From the NCBI RefSeq assembly GCF_028583425.1, contig NC_072793.1:61695028-61759027 (forward strand): a stretch of 64,000 nt of DNA, given 5' to 3'. A program made the translations under genes and the position numbers. The stretch is from Eublepharis macularius (taxonomy: Eukaryota > Chordata > Lepidosauria > Squamata > Eublepharidae). The notes below the pieces were generated by a model that worked only from the letters and a program-made list of their open reading frames with translations, was not told where the DNA came from and did not search any database. Positions 48,481 to 58,018 of this stretch are shown one piece after another (the first letter of the stretch is position 1; the number at the start of each line of letters is the position of its first letter).

Positions 48481-48742
48481 CAGGGTTTTTTTTCAGGGGG
48501 AACGCGGGGGAATGGAGTTCCGGAACCCCTTGAAAATGGTCACATGGCTGGTGGCCCCGCCCCATGATCTCCAGACAGAGGGGAGTTTAGATTGACCTCT
48601 GCACCGCCAAGCAGCATGGAGGGCAATCTAAAAACTTCCCTCTGTCTGGAGATCAGGGGGTGGGGCCACCAGCCATGTGACCATTTTCTCTGAGGGCAAC
48701 CCACTGAGTTCTGCCACCTTTTTTTCCAGAAAAAAAGCCCTG
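48481..48742. mobile_element. MITE family C copy
   Basis: 262 bp, 'cagggttttttttc' to 'gaaaaaaagccctg', co-linear with 33722-33981. Flanks aacaaact and acaaacct are only a rough 8-bp match. Confidence 0.88.
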
Positions 48743-48894
48743 ACAAACCTGAACCAACAGCCCTAAGTTCATTGTATATCTGGGTACCCTAGTCTCACTA
48801 GAGATAGTTAGTCAAGCTTGTTTCCTTGAATTAAATGAGACTTGTTAATAAAAACAAACTTGTCCTATTTATTTCACATGACTGACAGTGCACA

Positions 48895-49075
48895 GAATTC
48901 TTCTTGTCTATTTAATCTAAGACTACTGATTTCAATGGACTAATTGGAGTAATTCTGCATAGGATTGCACTATGACTGCCATCCTAATCAGAATTAGACC
49001 CTTTTAAGCCCATTAACTCCAATTGACTTAGAAAGGTATAACTCTGCTTAGGATAGTGCTACACATTTATTTGGA
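48895..49075. repeat. Short palindromic interspersed repeats, two adjacent
   Basis: 'ctgatttcaatggactaattggagtaattctgcataggattgcac' is followed by the inverse-type 'catcctaatcagaattagaccc...ataactctgcttaggatagtgc'. Same family as 35089-35176; a further partial copy lies near 48250-48320. Confidence 0.55.
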
Positions 49076-50075
49076 TTGGGACCTTTCTGTCCCATGACGG
49101 CTGTGGGTATAAGAAAGAAGAAGTCTGACTAAAAAATGAGTCATGGAGTCTAATAGAAGGGTAGAAGTTTTCTCCTCAGCTGAAAAGAGGAATAGCCACA
49201 GTGTCCGAGAAGTTTATGCTTTGTTTTCAGCTTACTGGTTAATGCCGCTTGGAGGAACCCAACTGGAGAATGTGTGAGTCATTTTTGTTACTTCTATTGC
49301 CTGCTGATCTATGTTCGCTAAAAAATTCCCCTTGCTCCAACACATCCATTTTTTCATTCAACATACAGAAGAAAAGACATTTAAAAAACACTGCGTATTC
49401 TTTCCACCTACACTAGAAATACAGCTGCCTCTCAGGCACAGCATGATAACTCAATTGCAATAGCAATATTACACAATCATTGGCCTTCTTTGCCCCAGCC
49501 TAGCCCATAATTGCCCCTAAGCTCTACAGTAGCCTTCCTAGCCAGTCTAGGGAAATAGCATGTGGCTGACCTCACTAAAAAACCGGATCCCAGTTATACT
49601 TCCCATCACTTCTAGACTCTAATTGGCAGCGCATGCCCTGATCGTTGTATTTGTGTAATGTTAAAAAATCATGAAATTACCAGAGGCACTAGGAAGGGTC
49701 TGAGGAAAGGGGGATATCTTCCCCTGTGTTTCTGATCACATATAATTATGCCTCCAAAGACTCAAATTCTTCTTCATAACAAAGGACTGATTATCGGACC
49801 TGTCTAGGTGACATTACTATAATTATTATGGGATGTAAAAAAGTAATTACAAATACTCTTGAAATCTACTTTTCCCCTTATTTAATCTTGAATTAAGGAG
49901 ACCTCTGACCATTTTATAGAGAGAGAGAGAGAGATCTGGTCACGGTGGTACGTATTCTGGTAACATCTAGATTTGACTACTGCATGCACTGTCTGTGCGG
50001 CTGCCCTTGAAAACTGCTTGGAAACTCCTTTTGGTACAAAATGTTGCAGTCAGGACTGGAATGGATCATAGGGAC

Positions 50076-50254
50076 TGTAGTGATAGTGAACTAGGCCCAA
50101 GGAAGAGGGATCAGCACTCCTCCTAATGCAGTGGAAGGGACAAGACAGGAGCCACACACAGGAAAGGAACCCAGCAGGGAAGGCTGTTCTGTATATATGT
50201 TTAAAATTAATAATTACTAAAAGAAAACATGGAGTCTCTGATGTTCATCTGATA
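50076..50254 (+). repeat. 5' LTR of the decayed gypsy element
   Basis: 'gtgaactaggcccaaggaag...cacacacaggaaaggaac' and 'gaaaacatggagtctctg' are shared in order with 51385-51938. A TATA-like 'ctgtatatatg' lies at about 50189-50199. Confidence 0.75.
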
Positions 50255-50293
50255 CGGTGTCAGTCAGAACCACTCCCTAGAAACCTTCATGTG

Positions 50294-50457
50294 GTTCAAG
50301 GGCCCTCTTGAAATGAAGCTGAAGTTGGTTCTCTGTTCCTTATTCGCACTTTTCAATTTTCCCATAATATTTTTCTTTGGCTTTGTGAATAAGGAACTAG
50401 GAACTGCTAATAAGGAACTGGGAACTGGGAACCAACTTCAGCTTTGTCCTCTTGAAC
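50294..50457. repeat. Foldback sequence inside the element
   Basis: 'gttcaag...aagctgaagttggttc' on the left and 'gaaccaacttcagctttg...cttgaac' on the right are inverted, each about 30-38 bp. The middle has two copies of 'aataaggaact.ggaact'. Possibly a small MITE. Confidence 0.6.
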
Positions 50458-50540
50458 TATATATCAAGAAACACCAAAAAAAATGAAACAGGCCTAGCAT
50501 GGCAAAGCTTTCTTCCACCAGAGGCTTTTGATTTTAGTAG

Positions 50541-51240
50541 GGCTTCAAGATGGCCAGACTGGAAACAGCATTTCTCCTGATAAAGAATAGCTACAAAACT
50601 AAATGCAGAAGAGGAATACATCCAGTGTGTTTTTTAATTTATGCCATGGGCCCACAAGCAGCGCAGATATTCAGCTCCTTTGTATTTGCTACTGAAGGAG
50701 ACGAGAAGAAATATCTCCCAGTTCTGGGGAAAATTGATTGATGTTTTGTGCCTAAGAAGAACTTTATTTATGAAAGGGCCTGCTTTCACCAACAAAACCA
50801 GAAACCAGTGGAATATGCTGAGACATACATAAAATGGCTGCATGGGAAACCAGATGCCTGTGAGTTTGGAGGCCACCAAAAAGAAGGTATTAGGGATAGA
50901 TTTGTGGTGGGCATTTTAAATAAAGATTTATACCAGCAATTGCTGCTGGAAAGTAAACTTACCTTGGAAGGGGCAATACAAATGATAAGAATTTCAGAAT
51001 TGATAAAGGCCCAAATCTGTGACTAGGGAGCTTTAAATAGACTCCACGAGGTAGCAGAAAGCCATTTCTCAATAGACAGATGGCCACAGCCAGCTCAAAG
51101 ACACCACAACCAACCACCAAATCAATCTTTTAATGCCCAAAAGCAGGACACTAGATGTATGTGCTATGGAAAGGGGTATAGCAGAGCCCAGTGAAAGTGA
51201 TCCATAAACCAGCATGTTAAAGACACTGACTTTGTTAGTA
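50541..51240 (+). pseudogene. gag-like relic of a gypsy element
   Basis: In one frame (50550-51026) the translation resembles vertebrate gypsy Gag capsid: 'FLIYAMGPQAAQIF', then 'VPKKNFIYERACFHQQNQ', and 'KEGIRDRFVVGILNKDL' with 'LTLEGAIQMIRISELIKAQ'. One in-frame TGA (50739-50741) breaks it, and another ends it at 51026. A damaged zinc knuckle ('CMCYGKGYS') is readable near 51157-51183. It is unrelated in sequence to the gag at 57844 and cannot be expressed whole. Confidence 0.75.
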
Positions 51241-51384
51241 TAGATAGAGATAGCAACTACTGTCAGATGGGATTGGCAATCTACTCAATGCCTCAAATTA
51301 AGTTGTTGATTGAAATGTTAATAAAACTAGGAATTGTGTTGCCACTATTTTAAAAATCCTCAAACAAATAGAAATGAAGTTAAG

Positions 51385-51875
51385 TGTGAACTAGGCCCAA
51401 GGAAGAGGGGAGGAGTCAGCTCAGCAGTGGGAAAGAGGAAGTGGAAATCACACACAGGAAAGGAACCTAGCAGGGGAAGCTATCCTTTATATATATACGA
51501 AATAAATAGTTATTAAAATATTTACTTGTGGTCCCCGGCCCTAAGGAAGCCCGCCTCGCTTCAACCAGGGCCAGGGCCTTTTCAGTCCTGGCCCCAGCCT
51601 GGTGGAACGCTCTGTCAATGGAAACCCGGGCCCAGCAGGACATATTATCGTTCCGCCGGGCCTGTAAGACAGAGCTGTTCCACCAGGCATTCGGTGATTG
51701 AAGGTGGTGGTGCCATGTCGACCTCCCACCTTTGGGGTGGGGGAGGGTTCTCCCCACCACTGCACTTTGTTAATTTGTTTTATTGTTTGTATATTGATTT
51801 TAGTTCTTGTTTTTATCGATTTTAACTGTTCACCGCCCAGAGCCCCTGGGGATGGGCGGTATATAAATTGAAATA

Positions 51876-51906
<31 letters not shown>

Positions 51907-51938
51907 GAAAACATGGAGTCTCTGGCATTAATCTGACA
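51385..51938 (+). repeat. 3' LTR with LINE tail inserted
   Basis: LTR text at 51385-51530 and 51906-51938 joins to match the 5' LTR; the insert occupies about 51531-51905. A TATA-like 'ctttatatatata' is at about 51485-51497. Confidence 0.75.
51531..51905 (+). mobile_element. LINE 3' end inserted into the LTR
   Basis: An open frame from 51543 to the stop at 51699-51701 encodes the last 52 residues of a LINE ORF2 (ARAFSVLAPAWWNALSMETR, then FRRACKTELFHQAFGD). The 3' UTR has 'ccgcccagagcccctgggg' and a (ATAA)n tail at about 51871-51905. The frame is open, so this copy is younger than its host LTR. It is a different LINE family from the one around it. Confidence 0.82.
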
Positions 51939-52302
51939 GGGACCATGTAACTCCAGTATTAGCCCATCTACACAGGCTACCAATTTGTTTCCAAGCCCAA
52001 TTCAAGATGCTGGTGTTGATTTTTGAAGTCCTATATGGCTCAGGACCTGAAGGACCAACTATTACCACTGAACTTACTTGACCATTACGGTAATCTTCTG
52101 AGGCCCTGCTTCATGTGCTCCCACCATCTTCTATTAGGGAGGTGTCTACCCCAGAGGGCCTTTTTGGCTGTGCCACCAAAACTATGGAACTCCCCAGGGA
52201 TATCTGTCCCCTTCTGTCACTGTCTTCTGCCAGTTCAGGAAGACATTTTGGTTCATCTGCCTCCCTGCCCTTTGTTTTAATTATCGTTTTATGTGCTGTT
52301 AA

Positions 52303-52750
52303 CAGGGCTCATTTCGAGGGGGAACGCACAGGAATGCAGTTCCGGCAGTTCTTCAAAGAGGTCACATGTCAGGTGGCCACGCCCACCTGACTCTCAGACA
52401 TTTTGGGCCCGTTTCGGCCTGGATTGGGGCCAAAATGGCTTGGATCAGGCCTCTGATGGGTGGTGGATCACTCTCCCGCTCATCAGCAGCCTGATCCTGA
52501 CCATTTTGGCCACCCTTTCAGCCATTTCCAGCCCCTTTTTGCCATTTTGGGCCCAATTTTGGCCCTGAATGGCCAGGATTGGGTCCAAAACAGCCAGAAT
52601 AGGTGATGTCAGGGGGTGTGGCATATGCAAATCAGTTATACTAATGACACACTTCTGGTGATAGCAAGAGGTGTGGCATATGCTAATGAGTTATGCTAAT
52701 GAGTTATATTAATGAGTTCCTCTAGCTCTTTTTCTACAAAATGACCCCTG
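52303..52750. mobile_element. MITE family E (CAGGGCTCATTT ends), perfect TSD
   Basis: 448 bp with termini 'cagggctcatttcg' and 'aaaatgacccctg', flanked by a perfect 8-bp duplication gctgttaa (52295-52302, 52751-52758). The beginning 'gggggaacgc.caggaa.gcagttccgg' resembles family C. The right part has repeats of 'ggcatatgc(a/t)aat' and 'gagttat.(c/t)taatga'. Confidence 0.92.
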
Positions 52751-53416
52751 GCTGTTAATATGTATTTAGTTTTGGCTTCAATTGTTTTCATGATACTTGG
52801 TTTTAACTGCTGGCCGCCTTGGTGGCCCTCATGGGGCAGTAAGGTGGCATAAAAGTTTTGTAAATAAACGCATAAATAAGTAAATATAAGAAATGCATGA
52901 AAAAAATGGGAAGAAAATGTGGGGGAAAGGAATGATGCTTTTTTAAGAGAAGCGTATCAGATGAATTTCAATGAAAGTCCAGTTTTCTTAAGTTATTTTA
53001 GCAATCTTATCCAAAATAATTTAACGGCTATGGAATGTAGAGTCTCTATGCCAAAGTAGTCTAAAACATTTACAGTCTTCAAGAATGAAGTAAAATGCAC
53101 ACAAAAGAAGATATCAGTAACAAAAATATATTTCAGATTTAATTGGTGGGTAGGAAGGCAGAAAGGAAGGGGGGAAGAAATGCACTTTTCAAGAAATTCC
53201 TGAAACTGCTGGAACACAAAGTCATTTACCAAGAATGTTTGCCCATCCTAAAGTCCAAAAGGTTCCTATTAGCAGTCAGGAGACCACCAAGGCTAAAAAT
53301 ATTTCAGTTGTGCTTAAAAACAGAGTTGCACTGCATTTTCTGTTTTGCTTCTTTTAAAAAAATCTTGTAGTTTTTAAACTTAAAAATATAGTTTGTGTGC
53401 CTTGTCTCTTCAATGT

Positions 53417-53727
53417 ATTAAATAGTGGGTTCAGACTTGAAGTAAACCAACAGCTCTTTATTCAGTATAACCACACACAACAACACACAACTGACAGAAA
53501 CCCTCAATATATATACATACCAGTTTTCCCTCCCAAAGAGTTATAGCCAATGAGAACACGTACTTTAGAATACCCTCGTTTGCATAACTCACATACATTG
53601 TAACTTATTTACAGCTCAGTGATTGGTCTTTATCTGGCTCTCCTGATTTGCTGCCACCCGTACTTAGTGGCCACTGATAGCAAAGCCTTGAGTTCTCTAT
53701 CAGCTAGAGTTCGACCAATACATTACA
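53417..53727 (-). repeat. 3' LTR of the gypsy element
   Basis: 311 bp, identical by eye to 58019-58329 at a constant offset of 4602. Poly(A) signal AATAAA at 53457-53462 on the sense strand. Confidence 0.95.
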
Positions 53728-53739
53728 CTCCTCCCCCCT
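53728..53739 (-). other. Polypurine tract
   Basis: Sense AGGGGGGAGGAG directly precedes the 3' LTR, as required to prime plus-strand DNA. It fixes the LTR boundary at 53727. Confidence 0.9.
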
Positions 53740-53756
53740 AAGTCAGAACTGACCTC

Positions 53757-54818
53757 CTAACAAATATAATCTTTCAGGTGGCTGGGAGTAGTCCGAGTCC
53801 GCTGGGACCTCCGTAAGGTCACTTGAGGCGAGGGACAAAGTGCGTCCGACAATTGAGCCGGTGTTTGGGCAGTTGGTAGCCCGTTACTTAGTTCCGCTTG
53901 GTTCTCGGGGTTAGTACTTGCCTCTGCAGCCGGTGAGCTGACTGTTGGTGCCTGCTGTGGTATAGCTTCACTGTCCGTTTCTGGAGGGATGGTATCCTGT
54001 TCACTGGGCGTTGGTAAGCTCTCGGCTCCCGTTGTCCTGGTCGGCCATCTGCGTCGTAGCTGGTCCACGTGTCTTCGTAGTTTCCTGCCATCCGCAGCGA
54101 CAACGGCGTATGACACTGGTCCCGTTGTGGTGTCCACGGTCGCAGGCACCCATGGCAGACGTCCGCTGTAGTCGCGGGCATATACGAGATCCCCCGGCTG
54201 GAAGGTCCTTACCTCTCCTTCCGGCATGGGCCTTTCCTCATCCGCTAGGTCGGGGTGCAGCCTGTCGAGAGTCACGGTGAGCTTCCTGTTCATGAGTAGC
54301 TCAGCGGGGCTACGCCCTGTCGTAGAATGCGGCGTGACGTGTTGCTGTAACAGGAACGCAGCCAATCGCGATTGCCAGTCTCCTTGGCTGATTCGCCGAA
54401 GGCTGTCCTTTGTTGTCCGCACCATCCGTTCTGCCTGCCCATTGGTGGAAGGGTGGAACGGAGCAGACGTGACTTGCCTGATGCCGTTGTTGGCCAGGAA
54501 CTGCCGGAACTCCGCTGACGTGAATTGTGTTCCGTTATCCGACACTACCGTGTCAGCCAAACCGTGTGTTGCAAACAGCTGACGTAGGGCCCTAATGACC
54601 ACAGCAGTAGTCATTGTGGAGACGGGAACAACTTCTAGCCATTTTGAATAAGAGTCCACAACTATTAGGAAGGTTTGTCCCTGAAATGGCCCTGCAAAAT
54701 CAATGTGGAGTCTCGACCAGGGTGCTCTCGCTGACTCCCAAGGATGTACCGGGGCTTGCGCTGGAGCTGGGCGTGTTTCCTGGCACGGCTGACAGGTTTC
54801 TTGGCACGGCTGACCCAT
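53757..54818 (-). CDS. Gypsy integrase core and C-terminus, second frame
   Basis: This frame overlaps the previous one by 154 bp and lies in the -1 frame relative to it. It begins inside the integrase zinc-binding region (two CQPCQET-like heptads) and holds the catalytic triad: Asp40 in HIDFAG, Asp94 in SDNGTQF, Glu130 in NGQAE, with exactly 35 residues between the last two. A GPY/F-like C-terminal part and a Ser/Pro/Thr-rich tail ending LKDYIC follow, with TAG at 53759-53757. No chromodomain is seen. The ATG at 54818 is probably not a real start; the segment should be the end of the upstream polyprotein. Confidence 0.9.
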   Translation of the reverse strand: MGQPCQETCQPCQETRPAPAQAPVHPWESARAPWSRLHIDFAGPFQGQTFLIVVDSYSKWLEVVPVSTMTTAVVIRALRQLFATHGLADTVVSDNGTQFTSAEFRQFLANNGIRQVTSAPFHPSTNGQAERMVRTTKDSLRRISQGDWQSRLAAFLLQQHVTPHSTTGRSPAELLMNRKLTVTLDRLHPDLADEERPMPEGEVRTFQPGDLVYARDYSGRLPWVPATVDTTTGPVSYAVVAADGRKLRRHVDQLRRRWPTRTTGAESLPTPSEQDTIPPETDSEAIPQQAPTVSSPAAEASTNPENQAELSNGLPTAQTPAQLSDALCPSPQVTLRRSQRTRTTPSHLKDYIC

Positions 54819-57800
54819 TCCTCGATAGCCCTATTCATGCCTGGCCACCAAACATAGCTGCGTGCCATTGCCTTCATGCGGACTATGCCTGGGTGTCCGC
54901 TGTGTAGTGCCTCCAGCACCTGTTGTCTCAGTTTGCTGGGGATTACAACTCTATTTCCCCATAGCAGACAGCCCTTGTGCACTGAGAGTTCGTGCTGCCT
55001 AATGAGGAACGGCTGAAACTCTTCGGCCAGCTGGCCTGATGGCCACCCCCTCCACGCCCAGTTGAGAACGCGGCTGAGGGTGCGATCCTTAGCAGTGTGT
55101 GACGCCACGTCGGAGGCTCTAAGTGGTGGACTCGGCAAGTCTTCCAGCAGCATGATGTGATGAGCTGGAGATGGGTCGGTCCCCTGGTCCGCAAGTGGCA
55201 GGCGGCTCAGGGCGTCGGCATGTCCCATTGCTTTGCCGGGGCGGTGCTGTAAGTCGTAGGAGTAGGCAGACATGAACACCGTCCACCGCAGCATTCTGGG
55301 CGAAAGGATTTGAGGCGTTTGCTTGTCTGGAGAAAGTAGTCCCAGGAGTGGTTTGTGGTTGGTTGCGATGAGGAACTTCCGGCCATAGAGGTAATCATGG
55401 AATTTTTTCACTCCAGCAACGATTGCCAGAGCTTCCTTGTCTATTTGGGCATAGTTCCGTTCCGCGGCCGACAAGGTTCTTGAAAAATAGGCGATGGGCG
55501 CTTCATGCCCGGTATGCATTCTGTGGCTTAAGACGGCTCCGATACCATATGGGGAGGCGTCGCAGGCGAGTACTAGTGGTTTTTTCTCATCAAAGTGTGT
55601 CAGCACGCTCTCTGACGACAGTAGTTTTTTTACTGCTTCAAACGCCGCGGCTTCTCTTCTGCCCCACCCCCAGGGGGCTGAGGAATCTAGAAGGCGGTGC
55701 AGGGGTTCTGCAATTGAGGCCTTATGTGGCAAGAATGCGTGGTAGAAGTTTAATAGGCCCAGGAAGGATTGTAGTTCCTTCTTTGATCCTGGAGGAGGTG
55801 CACTTTTAATGGCCCGTACCTTTGCTGGTGTGGGATGAATACCGGCTGCGTCAATGAGGAATCCCAAGAACTCCACACTCTCAACAGCGAATTGGCATTT
55901 CTCTCTCTTTACCTTTAAGCCGGCGTCCTGTAGTTTGCGAAGGACACAGCGAAGCCTCTCTGCAAGTGCGCTTTCTGACTCCCCAGCGATTAGGACGTCA
56001 TCAAAGTACGGGATGACGCCTGGAATTCCGCGTAGAAGTCCTTCCATGATGCCTTGGAAAATTCCTGGGGCGACGTTGACGCCGAATTGTAGTCTCTTAA
56101 CCTTGAACGCCCCCCGGTGTGTCACGATCGTTTGGGCTTCTGCCGTCGCCTCGTCCACAGGTAGTTGTTGGTAAGCCTGTGCCAGATCAAGCTTGGCAAA
56201 AATCTTTCCCCCTTGAAGCGATGCCAGGAGATGGCTCACGACTGGTACTGGGTAGGAATGTTGCTGCAGTGCTTTGTTGATTGTGCATTTATAATCTGCG
56301 CAAATTCGGACCGCTCCATTGGGTTTCAGTAGGGTGACTATGGGAGTTTCCCATTTAGCGTGAGAAACTGGCTCCAGGATCCCCTGTTCGATCAGACGAT
56401 CCAGTTCCTCATCTATCTTTGGCTTGAGCGCAAATGGAACCCTGCGAGGCTTCAGGCAGATGGGGGCCACGGCTGGGTCTAAGTCAAACGAGACAGGAGG
56501 TCCTGTGTAATTACCAAGGGCCCCGTCAAAAACTGCTGGGAACTCTCTGCATACTGATGCTACCTCATCACGATGCAGCCGCTGCACGCCTGCGATTTGG
56601 ATGCCGAGAGGACGGAACCAGTCGAGGCCGAGTAAGCTAGGTTGGCGGCCTTGAACTACCACTAATCGTAGTGGGCCAATAAAGTCCTTGTACTTTACTT
56701 GGAATGTGCCGATGCCCATGATCGGCACGCGGCGGCCTTGGAAGTCTTTCAGCACCATGTTTGCTGATTCAAGATGAGGTGTGGATGACTTTCTGCGTAT
56801 CAGCTTGAGGGTGTGTGAAGAGATGATGGATAACGCGGACCCTGAGTCGACTTCCATTTCACAGGGCATGTTTTGGATTTTCACGGTTACTTTTATTTTG
56901 TTGCTGCTTGGAGGTCGTAATGCTTGCACCGATGACTCACTAGTCTGGGCTACATTAGCGTGGCGTATAGTGACTGTATGGCAGTCGCTTTTGCGGTTGG
57001 GTGCCTTGTTGTAGCCCAGTGCTGACTTGTGGCTGGACTTGGGCGATCCGACTTGGTTCTTTGTAGAGCGACAGGCTCGAGCGATGTGTCCCATTTTTCC
57101 GCAGTTTCGGCATTGTGCTTCCCGGAACCGGCAGGACTTCCTCCAGTGAGGTCCTCCACAGCTTGCGCAAGGGGTGCCCTGAATTGTTGCGGCCCCCCCC
57201 GGTTGCTTGCCATGGAACTTAGTTCTCAGGACCTCTTCTTCGTCATCCTCTGATGATGACACGTCCTCTACACACCCCTGATGTACCTGTTCGGCCCTGC
57301 GGGAGGATGGGGGAGTGTGCGACTGCCGGACCTCTTTTGCGGATTGTTCTGCCGCTTCAGCAGCGAGTGCCTCCTCATGCACTGTTTTGAAAGTCAGCTC
57401 TTTCTTCGCAAAGAGTCGTCTTTGGAGTTTTTCATTTCGCAGCCCACACACCAATCTGTCCCGAAGTGCCATCTCTAGGTCAGGGAAATTGCAATGCCGG
57501 GCTGCCTGCCGGAGGGCTGTGACGAATGCCGCTAGGGATTCCCCTTGGGCTTGGTTGCGGTTGTAGAACGCGTGTCTGCTGGCTATTTCTGATGGCTGTG
57601 GTGAGAAGTGTTCTTTGAGTCGGTTCTTTATTGTGTCAAACGGTGTAGTTTGAAGCTGGGCTGGCGCCACCAGTGCCCGCGCTATATCAAACGTGGAACG
57701 CCCACACACGCTGAAGAACGTTGCTCTCGCGAGATCTGTGTCTTCAATCTTGTTTGCCTCAAGGTAGAAGTCGAAGCGGGTGATGTAGGATTCCCAGTCC

Positions 57801-57844
57801 TCGGCTGTTGAGTCAAACGGTTCGAAGTGGCCCTTAGCGGCCAT
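54665..57844 (-). CDS. Gypsy gag-pro-pol, truncated by frame break
   Basis: From ATG at 57844 (context MAAKGHFEPFD, chosen because the upstream in-frame codon at 57901 is GTG) the frame runs 1059 codons. In order: Gag capsid (about 1-175), two zinc knuckles (226-238 CASC..H..C; 245-258 CRNCGKMGHIARAC), retropepsin-like VDSGS (332-336), reverse transcriptase with YFDD at 613-616, RNase H (DAS at about 762, KEAL at about 803), and the integrase HH motif (H981, H984). Gag and Pol are in one frame with no shift between them. At RNase H the usual TDHKPL reads TNHKPL (codon 55360-55358), which would remove a catalytic Asp. The frame leaves integrase near 54815 and runs on to a stop at 54665. It functions, if at all, in cytoplasmic particles. 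Confidence 0.93.
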   Translation of the reverse strand: MAAKGHFEPFDSTAEDWESYITRFDFYLEANKIEDTDLARATFFSVCGRSTFDIARALVAPAQLQTTPFDTIKNRLKEHFSPQPSEIASRHAFYNRNQAQGESLAAFVTALRQAARHCNFPDLEMALRDRLVCGLRNEKLQRRLFAKKELTFKTVHEEALAAEAAEQSAKEVRQSHTPPSSRRAEQVHQGCVEDVSSSEDDEEEVLRTKFHGKQPGGAATIQGTPCASCGGPHWRKSCRFREAQCRNCGKMGHIARACRSTKNQVGSPKSSHKSALGYNKAPNRKSDCHTVTIRHANVAQTSESSVQALRPPSSNKIKVTVKIQNMPCEMEVDSGSALSIISSHTLKLIRRKSSTPHLESANMVLKDFQGRRVPIMGIGTFQVKYKDFIGPLRLVVVQGRQPSLLGLDWFRPLGIQIAGVQRLHRDEVASVCREFPAVFDGALGNYTGPPVSFDLDPAVAPICLKPRRVPFALKPKIDEELDRLIEQGILEPVSHAKWETPIVTLLKPNGAVRICADYKCTINKALQQHSYPVPVVSHLLASLQGGKIFAKLDLAQAYQQLPVDEATAEAQTIVTHRGAFKVKRLQFGVNVAPGIFQGIMEGLLRGIPGVIPYFDDVLIAGESESALAERLRCVLRKLQDAGLKVKREKCQFAVESVEFLGFLIDAAGIHPTPAKVRAIKSAPPPGSKKELQSFLGLLNFYHAFLPHKASIAEPLHRLLDSSAPWGWGRREAAAFEAVKKLLSSESVLTHFDEKKPLVLACDASPYGIGAVLSHRMHTGHEAPIAYFSRTLSAAERNYAQIDKEALAIVAGVKKFHDYLYGRKFLIATNHKPLLGLLSPDKQTPQILSPRMLRWTVFMSAYSYDLQHRPGKAMGHADALSRLPLADQGTDPSPAHHIMLLEDLPSPPLRASDVASHTAKDRTLSRVLNWAWRGWPSGQLAEEFQPFLIRQHELSVHKGCLLWGNRVVIPSKLRQQVLEALHSGHPGIVRMKAMARSYVWWPGMNRAIEEWVSRAKKPVSRARKHAQLQRKPRYILGSQREHPGRDSTLILQGHFRDKPS

Positions 57845-58000
57845 GTCTGCCTTCTGGACGACGCGAGCGTATGTCGGATGGCGGAGGTGACAATTCCTCA
57901 CGCTTAAGATTTCAGCTTAGGTCTTGGGGCTGCCTACCCAAGCACCTTGTTAGTGATATCGCTCGGGTATTGGGGCTGCATACCCAATCAGATATCCCAT

Positions 58001-58016
58001 CCCATCCTCGTCGCCA
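58001..58016 (-). other. Primer binding site, tRNA-Ser(GCT)
   Basis: Minus-strand TGGCGACGAGGATGGG starts two bases after the LTR. The plus-strand text cccatcctcgtcgcca is the 3' end of vertebrate tRNA-Ser(GCT) plus CCA, a 16-nt perfect match from knowledge of that tRNA. Confidence 0.85.
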
Positions 58017-58018
58017 GT

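Larger units (their letters stand above)
50076..51938 (+). mobile_element. Decayed gypsy-type LTR retroelement
   Basis: Two related LTRs (50076-50254 and 51385-51938, the latter containing a LINE insertion) bracket a gag relic. Flanking gggac (50071-50075, 51939-51943) is a 5-bp duplication, and the LINE sequence resumes directly after it. Only about 1.1 kb of internal sequence remains, so protease, reverse transcriptase and integrase are deleted. LTRs have diverged by substitutions and a 9-bp length difference near the 5' end, so the element is old. Confidence 0.78.
49940..52890 (+). mobile_element. L2/CR1-group LINE 3' region, split twice
   Basis: Three pieces are co-linear with the LINE at 42245-43195: 49940-50075 ('ctggtaacatctagatttgactactgc'), 51939-52302 ('ggctaccaatttgtttccaagcccaattc' to the 'aaaactatggaactcccc' block) and 52751-52890 (3' UTR ending 'aataaacgcataaataag'). 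The first gap is an LTR element, the second a hAT-like MITE. Each gap is bounded by a target duplication. Confidence 0.75.

Noticed and set aside
54226..56174. Several plus-strand frames of 80-130 codons
   Set aside because: They are antisense shadows of the gypsy pol frame, caused by its low stop density.
57845..57901. A longer Gag N-terminus starting at 57901
   Set aside because: That codon is GTG; the first ATG in frame is at 57844 and gives the usual gypsy Gag start.
58001..58016. A tRNA-Ser gene fragment
   Set aside because: Only the 3' 13 nt plus CCA are present, next to an LTR; nuclear tRNA genes lack CCA. It is a primer binding site.
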